Made by a program: the position numbers and the translations under genes. Positions 1 through 7,377 of a stretch of DNA of 17,090 nt are shown piece after piece (the first letter of the stretch is position 1; the number at the start of each line of letters is the position of its first letter). The notes under the pieces were generated by a model. The model did no database searches and was not told the DNA's origin. It saw only the letters and a list, made by a program, of their open reading frames with translations. The stretch comes from JBDSLU01 sp031407765 (lineage in GTDB: Bacteria; Acidobacteriota; Vicinamibacteria; Vicinamibacterales; Vicinamibacteraceae), in contig JANOIR010000393.1 in the NCBI GenBank assembly GCA_031407765.1, positions 1 through 17,090 of the forward strand, given 5' to 3'.

Positions 1-619
1 CTTCGGCAAAATCTCGCTGGGCGCGCTGAACGGTGCGCTCGGTATCGACGCCTCGCTGTCGGCGCTCGAGACCGAGGGCAAGGTGCAGGTGCTCCTCAAG
101 CCGCGCGTCGTCACGCAGAACAACATCAAGGCGACCATCACCCGCGGTGAGGAAATCCCCTACACCACGCTGACGGCGGTGCCGAGCGGCGGCGACGGCT
201 TCTCGATCATCCAGCAGGTGCCGCAGGTGTCGTTCAAGATTGCGGCGCTGACCCTCGCGGTCCTGCCGCGGATCTCGGCGTCGGGGACGGTCATCCTCGA
301 GGTCGACGTCGACAACGGGTCGCGCGGTACGATCCAGGCCAACGGCAACATCTCGGTCAACACGCAGCGCGTCCAGACGACGGTGCTCGTGAAGGACCAG
401 GGCACGACCGTGATCGGCGGCATCTACGAGACGCTCGAAACGCGCAGCCAGGATCGGACGCCTGGCCTGTCGCGGGTGCCGTTCATCGGGAACTTCTTCA
501 AGCGCAACCAGAACAGCTCGAACGAAGGCGAGCTGCTGGTCTTCATCACGCCGCGCATCCTCAAGAACTCCGAGGCGGTCGCGGTCCGGACGAACCCAAT
601 CAACGGAGCCGGCAAGTAG
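1..619 (+). CDS. pilQ: PilQ-like type IV pilus secretin, C-terminal part (5' end outside window)
   Basis: The reading frame is already open at base 2, so the gene starts upstream of the window; about 205 C-terminal residues are present. PilQ forms the outer-membrane ring through which type IV pili are extruded and retracted. The fragment has the secretin core signatures: LLKPRVVTQNN, then a GEEIPY loop, an amphipathic beta segment (LTLAVLPRIS...VILEVDVDN), VQTTVLVKDQGTTVIGG with the VIGG beta-hairpin typical of secretins, and the C-terminal VPFIGNFFK ... ELLVFITPRIL motif. GspD of type II secretion shares the fold. The GEEIPY and VIGGIYE signatures and the direct VPFIGNFFK end favour PilQ. 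It is followed by two lipoprotein genes that may belong to the same unit. The pilMNOP genes expected upstream would lie outside the window. Confidence 0.93.
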   Translation, partial: FGKISLGALNGALGIDASLSALETEGKVQVLLKPRVVTQNNIKATITRGEEIPYTTLTAVPSGGDGFSIIQQVPQVSFKIAALTLAVLPRISASGTVILEVDVDNGSRGTIQANGNISVNTQRVQTTVLVKDQGTTVIGGIYETLETRSQDRTPGLSRVPFIGNFFKRNQNSSNEGELLVFITPRILKNSEAVAVRTNPINGAGK

Positions 620-650
620 GCGGGCGCGAAGCAGCGCCCCGCCATCCGGC
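608..650 (+). terminator. Hairpin at the pilQ stop codon, no U-tract
   Basis: GGCGGGCGC (619-627) pairs with GCGCCCCGCC (634-643) with one bulged C around a GAAGCA loop. GCCGG (608-612) and CCGGC (646-650) can add an outer stem enclosing the TAG stop at 617-619. No T-run follows, so this may be a weak or U-less terminator, or an mRNA 3'-end stabiliser within the operon. Confidence 0.4.
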
Positions 651-699
651 TGGGCAACTGCGGACGGCTCATCCCAGAGAGGAATACGGGGAGGCAGTT

Positions 700-1326
700 G
701 TGAACATGAAGCACATCAACAAGCGCTGGGCCACGCGGAGCGTGCGCCCGGCAGCGGTCGCCGGCCTGATGCTGGCGGCACTCGGGGCGGCGGCGTGCGG
801 CAGCGCCACGGCGCGCGAAGGCAACACGTCGTCGTATCTCATCATCCAGAACCTGGAAGGCCGACGCGGCGAGGAAGGCACGTTCGACCACGTCATGGCG
901 TCGGACGTCCGGACCGGCGGCGGCTGGATCGAGGACGACGGCCGGGTGACCATGTCGGCAGCGATGCGCGACGTGACCAACCCGAACGGCCCGACGTCCA
1001 ACAACGCGATCACCGTCAACCGCTATCGCGTCACCTACCGGCGCTCGGACGGCCGCAACACGCCGGGCGTCGACGTGCCCTACGCGTTCGACGGCGCAGT
1101 CACCTTCACCGTCACGCCGGGCCTTACCCAGACCATCCCGTTCGTGCTCGTGCGCGTGCAGGCCAAGCTCGAAGCGCCGCTGAAGGGCCTGACGCAGCTC
1201 GGCGCGGCGGCGGTCATCTCGACGCTGGCCGACGTCACGTTCTACGGCCACGACCAGGCCGGTCGCACGATCAGTGTGACGGGGACGATTGGCGTCAACT
1301 TCGCCGATTGGGCGGATCCGGACTGA
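700..1326 (+). CDS. Small conserved-looking beta-rich lipoprotein next to pilQ
   Basis: The protein is 208 aa from the GTG at 700, which has GGGGAGG at 688-694 five bases upstream; an ATG at 706 is an alternative. It has a positively charged N-terminus (KHINKRW), a hydrophobic stretch at about 18-32 and Cys33 in GAAAC-G. This looks like a type II signal peptide, though -3 is Ala instead of the usual Leu, so lipidation is likely but not certain. The mature part is rich in beta-strand patterns (YLIIQNLEG, ITVNRYRVTYRRSDG, GAVTFTVTPG, VRVQAKLEAPL, ADVTFYGHDQAG, ISVTGTIGVNFADW) with no recognised catalytic motif. I do not recognise a named family. Its position 80 bp after pilQ and before a PKD lipoprotein suggests an envelope role linked to the pilus machine, by inference from context only. 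Confidence 0.85.
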   Translation: MNMKHINKRWATRSVRPAAVAGLMLAALGAAACGSATAREGNTSSYLIIQNLEGRRGEEGTFDHVMASDVRTGGGWIEDDGRVTMSAAMRDVTNPNGPTSNNAITVNRYRVTYRRSDGRNTPGVDVPYAFDGAVTFTVTPGLTQTIPFVLVRVQAKLEAPLKGLTQLGAAAVISTLADVTFYGHDQAGRTISVTGTIGVNFADWADPD

Positions 1327-1404
1327 GTCGGCGTGAGCCACGAAAGGCAGAACCATTTTTTGCGCCGGCTGAGTGAGCCGCGTTCGCACAACAGGGCAGA
1401 GGCT

Positions 1405-2778
1405 ATGCAGATCACACACGTACGCACGAACGATTCGCTGCGTCGACGCCTGGCGCGCCAGGTCAGCCTTCTCGGCTGGCTACCGGTGGCCGCGGCAATC
1501 GCGCTCTCCGGATGCACGACCAAGAAGGCCGACGCTCCGGACCCCACCGGGCCTTCAGAGCTCGGCCACTCGCTGGAGCTTCGGGTGTCGCCCGACCTCC
1601 TGGTCATGGACGGCGTCTCGCAGTCGACCCTGACCATCATCGCGCGCGACTCCAACGGCACCGTCATGCCGAACACGGCCGTCCGCGTCGAGGTCACGGC
1701 CGGAGGCGAAATCGTCGACGTCCTCGGCCGGCTGTCGACCAAGAACGTGACGACGGGCGGGGACGGCCGCGCCTCGCTCACCTACACAGCGCCCAACAGC
1801 GCGCCGAGCCAGAACAGCGATTCCGGCAACGCCGTGGTCACCCTGCTGGCGACGCCGGGCGGTTACGACTACCGGAACGCGTTCTCCCGGACGGTCGACA
1901 TCCGCCTGGTGCCACAGGGTACGGTGCTGCCACAGGCGTTCGCGCCGGTGGCGAGGTTCACGTTCTCGCCGGCGAACCCGGGCGAAGATGTCGACGTCAC
2001 GTTCGACGCGTCGAGCTCGATCGCGTCGTGCGTGCCGGATCCGACCGACCCGAACAACGTGTCCAAGTGCATTCCGCAGTCCGGCAACATCACGTCCTAC
2101 CAGTGGGACTTCGGCAACGGCCAGGTCGGCAGCGGCGTGCGCCCGGTGACGCGGTTCGCGACGCGCGGCACCTACAACGTCAAGCTCGTGGTCACCAACG
2201 ATCGCGGCCTGAGCAACCAGTTGTCGCAGGCGGTCGTCGTCGCTGGCGTCGCCAACCCGACCGTCGACTTCGCGTTCTCGCCGACGGCCCCTGGCGTCGG
2301 CCAGCAGGTGTTCTTCGATGCCAACGCGGCGCAGGCCGCGCCGGGCCGGACGATCACCCGCTACTCGTGGGCCTTCGGCGACGGCTCCTTCGGCACCGGC
2401 GTCACCGAATCGCACCGTTTCGACCGCGCCGGCGCCTTCACGGTCACCCTGACGGTCACCGATTCGGCAGGTCGGACCGGCACGGCCTCGAAGTCGCTTA
2501 CGGTCGGCAACACCATCGCGCCAACGGCGGCCTTCACGGTCTCGCCGGCGACCATCGCGGTGAACCAGGTGGCCTTCTTCGATGCCGGGACATCGACGTC
2601 GACGCCGGGGCGGACGATCACGAGCTACCATTGGAACTTCGGCGACAATCAGATCGTCACGGGGATGCGGGTCGAGCGCGCGTTCAATCCGGCCGGGGCG
2701 TACACCGTGACCCTGACCGTCACCGACAGCGGCGGCGCGACGGATACCGAGACCAAGACGGTCACCATCGTTCCGTAG
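1405..2778 (+). CDS. Lipoprotein with an Ig-like (Big_1-type) domain and three PKD domains
   Basis: The protein is 457 aa from the ATG at 1405, with AGGG/AGAGG just upstream; an in-frame GTG at 1333 lacks a ribosome site. An Arg-rich n-region (RRRLAR), a hydrophobic segment and a classic lipobox LSGC (Cys37) predict export and lipid anchoring. Residues ~56-130 resemble an invasin-type Ig-like fold (LELRVSPDLLVMDGVSQSTL ... VTTGGDGRASLTYTAP). PKD repeats follow at about 180-281, 283-369 and 371-457, each with a W-x-FG(N/D) core (WDFGNG, WAFGDG, WNFGDN) and a final TYNVKLVVTN or FTVTLTVTDS strand. PKD and Ig modules usually mediate protein or glycan contacts at the cell surface; no enzymatic domain is present. 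The first PKD carries a Cys-containing insertion. It probably shares a transcript with pilQ and the small lipoprotein. The actual partner is unknown. Confidence 0.9.
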   Translation: MQITHVRTNDSLRRRLARQVSLLGWLPVAAAIALSGCTTKKADAPDPTGPSELGHSLELRVSPDLLVMDGVSQSTLTIIARDSNGTVMPNTAVRVEVTAGGEIVDVLGRLSTKNVTTGGDGRASLTYTAPNSAPSQNSDSGNAVVTLLATPGGYDYRNAFSRTVDIRLVPQGTVLPQAFAPVARFTFSPANPGEDVDVTFDASSSIASCVPDPTDPNNVSKCIPQSGNITSYQWDFGNGQVGSGVRPVTRFATRGTYNVKLVVTNDRGLSNQLSQAVVVAGVANPTVDFAFSPTAPGVGQQVFFDANAAQAAPGRTITRYSWAFGDGSFGTGVTESHRFDRAGAFTVTLTVTDSAGRTGTASKSLTVGNTIAPTAAFTVSPATIAVNQVAFFDAGTSTSTPGRTITSYHWNFGDNQIVTGMRVERAFNPAGAYTVTLTVTDSGGATDTETKTVTIVP

Positions 2779-2797
2779 TTCGTCGGACACTTGCACC

Positions 2798-3415
2798 ATG
2801 GGCGAGACGACACGCCTCGAAGAGTTGAAGCGCCGGGTCGAAGCCGACCCGGCGTCCATCGCCTTCGCCTCGCTCGCCGAAGAGTACCGGCGCGCCGCCC
2901 GCTTCGAGGAAGCCGTCGAAGCGAGCCGCGCCGGGCTTCGGTTCCACCCCACCTACGTGTCCGCGCGCGTCACGCTCGGACGCAGCCTGATGGAGCTCGG
3001 GCTCTACGATCAGGCCGAGCGCGAGCTGCACGTCGTGGCGCGCTCGACTCCCGACAATCTCGCGGCCCGGCGCGCGCTCGGCGACCTCTACTGGCGCCAG
3101 GCCGACCCGGTCCAGGCTCTCGAACAGCTGCAGCTGGCATCGGGCCTCGCGCCCGGCGACGGCGAGCTGGCCGAGATGGTCCGGGAGCTGGAGGCAGAGG
3201 TGGCGGCGGCGCAACCACCGGCGGACGAGGTCATCGAGACCGCGCCGGCCGAGGTCGCGGCGGTACCCAGCCCCGGGCTTGAGGCGCTCGAGCGCTTCTA
3301 CCGGGCAATCGCCCGGCGTCGGGCGGTAGGCGGCCAGTCGGGTGCCACGGTCGGGGTGGCTGCCGAATCGGCGCCGCGCGAGGCGCAACCGGCGGAGACC
3401 CGTCGGGCCAGCTAG
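2798..3415 (+). CDS. Cytoplasmic TPR-repeat protein
   Basis: The protein is 205 aa from ATG at 2798, 19 bp after the PKD gene; no strong Shine-Dalgarno is seen. There is no signal peptide, so it is probably cytoplasmic. Residues ~20-121 contain about three TPR units, recognisable by the helix pattern and A/Y/P positions: FASLAEEYRRAARFEEAVEA, then ARVTLGRSLMELGLYDQAER, then ARRALGDLYWRQADPVQALE. After that come an acidic Ala/Pro/Glu-rich linker (~125-158), a short helix (LEALERFYRAIARRRA) and a disordered tail. TPRs are protein-interaction scaffolds. Its place behind pilQ invites comparison with pilus assembly TPR proteins such as PilF, but it lacks the lipobox of a pilotin, so I leave the role open. 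Confidence 0.8.
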   Translation: MGETTRLEELKRRVEADPASIAFASLAEEYRRAARFEEAVEASRAGLRFHPTYVSARVTLGRSLMELGLYDQAERELHVVARSTPDNLAARRALGDLYWRQADPVQALEQLQLASGLAPGDGELAEMVRELEAEVAAAQPPADEVIETAPAEVAAVPSPGLEALERFYRAIARRRAVGGQSGATVGVAAESAPREAQPAETRRAS

Positions 3416-3432
3416 CAGCCACGGGCTGCTAG
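3412..3432 (+). terminator. Perfect hairpin containing the TPR-gene stop codon
   Basis: CTAGCAGCC (3412-3420) and GGCTGCTAG (3424-3432) form a 9-bp perfect stem around ACG. The TAG stop (3413-3415) lies inside the left arm. There is no T-run downstream. It is a candidate U-less terminator separating the pilus-linked genes from the peptidase gene. Confidence 0.55.
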
Positions 3433-3443
3433 GACCACGACAG

Positions 3444-3473
3444 TTGACAGGTGACGGGCGGCGGTGCCACGGT
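3444..3473 (+). promoter_or_regulatory. Possible weak promoter before the M24 peptidase gene
   Basis: A consensus -35 TTGACA (3444-3449) lies just after the stop-codon hairpin. At 18 bp there is only a poor -10, CACGGT (3468-3473), preceded by an extended-type TG (3465-3466). Transcription would begin very near the GTG at 3480. This is a weak, pattern-level call only. Confidence 0.25.
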
Positions 3474-3479
3474 GCCGTC

Positions 3480-4622
3480 GTGCCCCATCCGTTGTCCGCG
3501 CGCCACACCCAGGTCATCGAGGCCCTCGTGGCCGCGGGCGTCGACGCACTCGTCGTGGTCAACTCGTCCAACATCAGGTACTTGACGGGGTTTGCCGGGA
3601 CCGCCGGGGTCCTGGTCGTGACCGCCCGTTGCCTTTACTTGCTGGTAGACTTCCGCTACAGTGCCGCGGTCGCACGGCTGGTGCGGGACGGCGGTGCGCC
3701 GCCCACACTGATGCCGGTGTCGCTCGAGGGCAGCGCCGGCTATGATCGACGGTTGGCCGACCTCGTGGCGCACGAGGGCTGGCGGCGGGTCGGCTTCGAG
3801 GACGCGCACGTCAGCGTCCAGCGGGCGCGGCAGTGGGGCCGGCTGCTGGTCGAGGCCGGCGCGGTGTCGGAGCTCGTGGGCGTGACCGATGCGGTCGAGC
3901 GGCCGCGGCTGGTCAAGGACGCCGGCGAGATTGAGACGTTGCGGGAGGCCGGCCGGCTGTTGTCGGCCGTCGCCGTGGACGTGTTGGAGACGGTGGTCCG
4001 CGCCGGGCGGACCGAGCTCGAGATGGCAGCCGACATCGACTGGCGTGTGAAGCGCGCCGGATTCGAGAAGCCGGCTTTCGAGACGATCGTGGCGTCGGGG
4101 CCGAACAGCGCCCTGCCGCACGCGCGGCCGACGGATCGGCGCGCGGAGGCGGGCGATCTCGTCGTGGTCGACTTCGGCGGGATGTTGCGGGGCTACGCGG
4201 TCGATCTCACCCGGACGGTGGGGCTCGGCGCGGTGCCCGACGAGGCGCGGCGGATCTACGGAGCCGTCCTCGAGGCGCAGGACGCGGCGATCGCCGCAGC
4301 CGGGCGCCCCGACGTGACGACCGGTGAGGTCGACGCCGCGGCTCGCGATGCCCTGGCCCGGCACGGCCTCGACGGCGTGTTCGGGCACGGGACGGGACAT
4401 GGGCTGGGGCTCGACGTGCACGAGGCCCCGCGTCTCAGCCGGCGCTCGGCGGAGGTGCCGGGCACGGACCGCTTGGAGGCGGGGATGGTCTTCACGATCG
4501 AGCCGGGTGCGTACGTGGAGGGCACGGGCGGGGTCCGCATCGAGGACGACGTGGTGCGTCTCGACGGCGGCTGCGCGCTGCTGACCGACGTCCCCCGGGC
4601 CTGGCGGGTGATCCCCGCATGA
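3480..4622 (+). CDS. Xaa-Pro aminopeptidase/dipeptidase, peptidase family M24
   Basis: The protein is 380 aa. Residues 1-~140 form the creatinase-type N-domain (IRYLTGFAGTAG, VDFRY) and ~150-380 the pita-bread catalytic domain. All five metal ligands are visible: Asp231 (VVVDFGG), Asp242 (AVDLTRT), His307 (GTGHGLGLDVHE), Glu341 (TIEPGAYV) and Glu355 (VRIEDDV). A substrate histidine sits in ALPHARP (His214). It cleaves peptides next to proline in the cytoplasm using two metal ions. I chose GTG 3480 because homology starts there; the frame stays open upstream to an ATG at 3342, inside the TPR gene, and TTG 3492 is also possible. No clear ribosome site is visible. It precedes accBC, as pepP-like genes often do, though the efp gene frequently found between them is absent. 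Its TGA overlaps an ATG (ATGA, 4619-4622). Confidence 0.92.
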   Translation: MPHPLSARHTQVIEALVAAGVDALVVVNSSNIRYLTGFAGTAGVLVVTARCLYLLVDFRYSAAVARLVRDGGAPPTLMPVSLEGSAGYDRRLADLVAHEGWRRVGFEDAHVSVQRARQWGRLLVEAGAVSELVGVTDAVERPRLVKDAGEIETLREAGRLLSAVAVDVLETVVRAGRTELEMAADIDWRVKRAGFEKPAFETIVASGPNSALPHARPTDRRAEAGDLVVVDFGGMLRGYAVDLTRTVGLGAVPDEARRIYGAVLEAQDAAIAAAGRPDVTTGEVDAAARDALARHGLDGVFGHGTGHGLGLDVHEAPRLSRRSAEVPGTDRLEAGMVFTIEPGAYVEGTGGVRIEDDVVRLDGGCALLTDVPRAWRVIPA

Positions 4623-4647
4623 CGACCCCAGCCGCCGCCGCCGCACG

Positions 4648-4666
4648 CGCCGCCTCGAAGGCGGCG
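4648..4666 (+). terminator. Hairpin in the peptidase-accB gap
   Basis: CGCCGCC (4648-4654) pairs with GGCGGCG (4660-4666) around a TCGAA loop, 25 bp after the peptidase stop. No T-run follows. The 140-bp gap (4623-4762) is otherwise featureless except that accB's frame stays open through it. This could be an internal attenuator or simply GC-rich coding if accB starts at 4619. Confidence 0.25.
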
Positions 4667-4762
4667 TCGCGACGCGGCGAGAGCGGCGTGCACCAGGTGG
4701 CCGCGGGCCCCAGCGCCGTGCCCGAACCGACCACCAGCACCGACAGGGATTCGGAAGAACCG

Positions 4763-5245
<483 letters not shown>

Positions 5246-5277
5246 TCCGCGCGTCCGGCCCGCCCCGATACCCGCCG

Positions 5278-6657
5278 ATGTTCAAGAAAATCCTGATCGC
5301 CAACCGTGGAGAGATCGCGCTGCGGGTGATTTGCGCCTGTCGCGAGCTCGGCATCCAGACCGTCGCCGTCTACTCCGAGCCCGACGAGAACAGCCTGCAC
5401 GTCCGCTTCGCGGACGACGCGGTCTGCATCGGCCCCGCGGCCAGCCGCGACAGCTATCTGAACGTGCCGGCGATCATCAGCGCCGCGGAAATCACCGGCG
5501 CCGACGCCATCCACCCGGGCTACGGCTTCCTCTCGGAAAGCGCCTACATGGCGGAGGTCTGCGAGGCCTGCCACATCAAGTTCATCGGGCCGTCGGCCAA
5601 CGTCATCCGCCTGCTCGGCGACAAGGCGCGGGCGCGACGGGTGATGAAAAAGGCCGGCGTGCCCGTGCTCCCTGGCAGCGACGGTCCCGTCGACAGCGAG
5701 GAGCGCGGCCTCAAGATCGCCAAGGACATGGGCCTGCCCGTCATCATCAAGGCGGCGGCCGGCGGTGGCGGCCGCGGCATGCGCATCGTTCGCACGATGG
5801 ACGAGCTCGGGCCGGCGCTCAAGACCGCCCAGCGCGAGGCCCAGGCGGCCTTCGGCGTCGGCGACGTCTACATCGAGAAGTACATCGACGCGCCGCGGCA
5901 CATCGAATTCCAGATCCTCGGCGACCATCACGGCAACGTCGTCCATCTGGGCGAGCGTGAGTGCTCGATCCAGCGCCGGCACCAGAAGCTGATCGAAGAG
6001 GCGCCGTCGATGGCGTTGTCCGAAAAGGTCCGGCGCAAGCTCGGGAACACCGTCGTCGACGCCGCCCGCGAGGTGCAGTACACCAACGCCGGCACCTTCG
6101 AGTTCCTGATGGACACCGCCGGCAACATCTTTTTCATCGAGGCCAACACGCGCCTGCAGGTGGAGCACGGCGTCACCGAGCTCGTCACCGGCCTCGACAT
6201 CGTCAAGCAGCAGATCCTGATCGCGGCGGGGCAGAAGCTGCCGTTCAAGCAGAGCGACATCGTCATCCGCGGCCATGCCATGGAGTGCCGGATCAACGCC
6301 GAGCACCCCGAGACGTTCACCCCGAGCCCCGGCCAGATCCACGCCTTCTCGACGGCCGGCGGCCCCGGCGTCCGCGTCGATACGTTCGCCCACTCGGAGT
6401 GCACGGTCTCGCCCTACTACGACTCGCTCATCGCCAAGGTGATGACGCACGGCCGCGACCGCGCCGAGGCCATCGCCCGCATGAAGCGGACGCTCGAGAT
6501 GACGGTGGTCGAAGGCATCAGGACCACCATCCCGATGCACCTGAAGGTGCTCGTCGACCCCGACTACCAGGCCGGCCGCATCAACACCGCCTTCATGGAG
6601 CGCTATCTGCCCAAGGCCCCGATGCAGCCGGACGACAAGCTGGCCAAGGTCGTCTAG
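5278..6657 (+). CDS. accC: Biotin carboxylase subunit of acetyl-CoA carboxylase
   Basis: The protein is 459 aa, close to the 449 of E. coli AccC. It uses ATP and bicarbonate to carboxylate biotin on AccB. The N-terminal fold is MFKKILIANRGEIALR with HPGYGFLSE. The ATP-grasp domain has Lys116, Lys159, the glycine loop AGGGGRGM (161-168), Glu200-Lys201 in IEKYI, HIEFQILGD, ERECSIQRRHQK (bicarbonate/biotin side), Glu275, Glu288, Asn290, Arg292, Gln294, Val295 and Glu296. The usual IEMNTRxQVEHPVTE block reads IEANTRLQVEHGVTE here (Ala289, Gly298), while all catalytic residues are kept. It probably shares a transcript with accB (32-bp gap). The stop codon lies inside a strong hairpin. Confidence 0.97.
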   Translation: MFKKILIANRGEIALRVICACRELGIQTVAVYSEPDENSLHVRFADDAVCIGPAASRDSYLNVPAIISAAEITGADAIHPGYGFLSESAYMAEVCEACHIKFIGPSANVIRLLGDKARARRVMKKAGVPVLPGSDGPVDSEERGLKIAKDMGLPVIIKAAAGGGGRGMRIVRTMDELGPALKTAQREAQAAFGVGDVYIEKYIDAPRHIEFQILGDHHGNVVHLGERECSIQRRHQKLIEEAPSMALSEKVRRKLGNTVVDAAREVQYTNAGTFEFLMDTAGNIFFIEANTRLQVEHGVTELVTGLDIVKQQILIAAGQKLPFKQSDIVIRGHAMECRINAEHPETFTPSPGQIHAFSTAGGPGVRVDTFAHSECTVSPYYDSLIAKVMTHGRDRAEAIARMKRTLEMTVVEGIRTTIPMHLKVLVDPDYQAGRINTAFMERYLPKAPMQPDDKLAKVV

Positions 6658-6680
6658 TGGCCTGATACAGGCCACTAGAC
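6652..6680 (+). terminator. 13-bp perfect hairpin containing the accC stop codon
   Basis: GTCTAGTGGCCTG (6652-6664) and CAGGCCACTAGAC (6668-6680) are exact reverse complements around an ATA loop. The TAG stop (6655-6657) is in the left arm. GC-rich sequence without a T-run follows. This is the strongest hairpin in the window and probably marks the end of the accBC transcript. Confidence 0.65.
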
Positions 6681-6707
6681 CGCCGCGCCCGCGGCCGGCC
6701 CACCTCC

Positions 6708-7346
6708 GTGTCGTTCCCGCTCCCGCCGCTCTATCCGATCGTCGACGAGGGCGCCGCCAACCTCGCCGGGCACACCGTGCCGGCGCTGGCGCAGGCGTTC
6801 CTCGAGGGCGGCGCCCGCATCCTGCAGATTCGCGCCAAGCTGGCGCCGTCCGGGCGCTTCGTCGAGCAGGCGCTGGCGATCGCGGCGCTGGCCCATCCGG
6901 TCGGCGCGCTGGTCGTGATCAACGATCGCGTCGACGTCGCGCTCGCCACCAACCTCCGCGCCGTCCACGTCGGGCAGGACGACGTGCCTGTGGCGCTGGT
7001 CCGCCGTTTCCTCGGGCCGGAGGGCATCATCGGCCTGTCGACGCACACCCGGGCCCAGGTCGACGCGGCGCTCTACGAGCCGATCGACTACCTCGCGGTC
7101 GGTCCGATCTTCGACACGACGAGCAAGGATCCGGGCTACGACGCGGTCGGCCTGGCGCTCGTGGAGTACGCGGCCTCGAAGACCGGGCTGCCGATTGTCG
7201 CGATCGGCGGGATCACCCTGGAGCGGGCCCGGCGCGTGCTGGACGCCGGCGCGCGCTCGGTCGCCGTGATCGGCGACCTGCTGCGCACCGGCGATCCGGC
7301 GGGCCGCGTCAGCGAGTACCTGCGGGCGCTGCGGGCGGCCGGCTGA
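6708..7346 (+). CDS. thiE: Thiamine-phosphate synthase
   Basis: The protein is 212 aa, the usual length for the family. It joins the pyrimidine (HMP-PP) and thiazole phosphate halves into thiamine monophosphate. TIM-barrel signatures are LQIRAK (Arg42, Lys44: pyrophosphate contact), INDRVDVALA (Asn72, Asp73), VHVGQDD (Asp91, Mg ligand), LSTHT (Ser111), YLAVGPIFDTTSK (Thr138, Lys140) and VAIGGI (Gly167-168). The start is GTG 6708; no Shine-Dalgarno is visible, and the bases right before it (CACCTCC) are the complement type rather than SD-like. No other thi gene is adjacent, and the 50-bp upstream gap, mostly the accC hairpin, has no room for a TPP riboswitch. Confidence 0.93.
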   Translation: MSFPLPPLYPIVDEGAANLAGHTVPALAQAFLEGGARILQIRAKLAPSGRFVEQALAIAALAHPVGALVVINDRVDVALATNLRAVHVGQDDVPVALVRRFLGPEGIIGLSTHTRAQVDAALYEPIDYLAVGPIFDTTSKDPGYDAVGLALVEYAASKTGLPIVAIGGITLERARRVLDAGARSVAVIGDLLRTGDPAGRVSEYLRALRAAG

Positions 7347-7360
7347 CGGGCGTCAGCCGG
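7339..7360. terminator. Hairpin over the thiE stop, shared with the convergent permease
   Basis: CCGGCTGACG (7339-7348) and CGTCAGCCGG (7351-7360) are exact reverse complements; in practice this gives a 9-bp stem with a GGGC loop. The thiE TGA (7344-7346) is in the left arm, and the permease stop on the other strand is 18 bp beyond the right arm. It may act in both directions. There is no U-tract on either strand. Confidence 0.5.
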
Positions 7361-7377
7361 GCCCGCCGCTGGACGGC

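Noticed and set aside
1356..1361. TTTTTT run between the two lipoprotein genes as a terminator tail
   Set aside because: No stable hairpin lies directly before it; the only small stem (CGGCT/AGCCG) comes after the run.
6701..6707. CACCTCC immediately before the thiE GTG, identical to the anti-Shine-Dalgarno of 16S rRNA
   Set aside because: Likely chance in GC-rich DNA. It could also hint that the start is elsewhere, but ThiE homology begins within a few residues of the GTG.
6658..6707. TPP riboswitch upstream of thiE
   Set aside because: The gap is only 50 bp, half of it the accC hairpin, and no THI-box pattern is visible.
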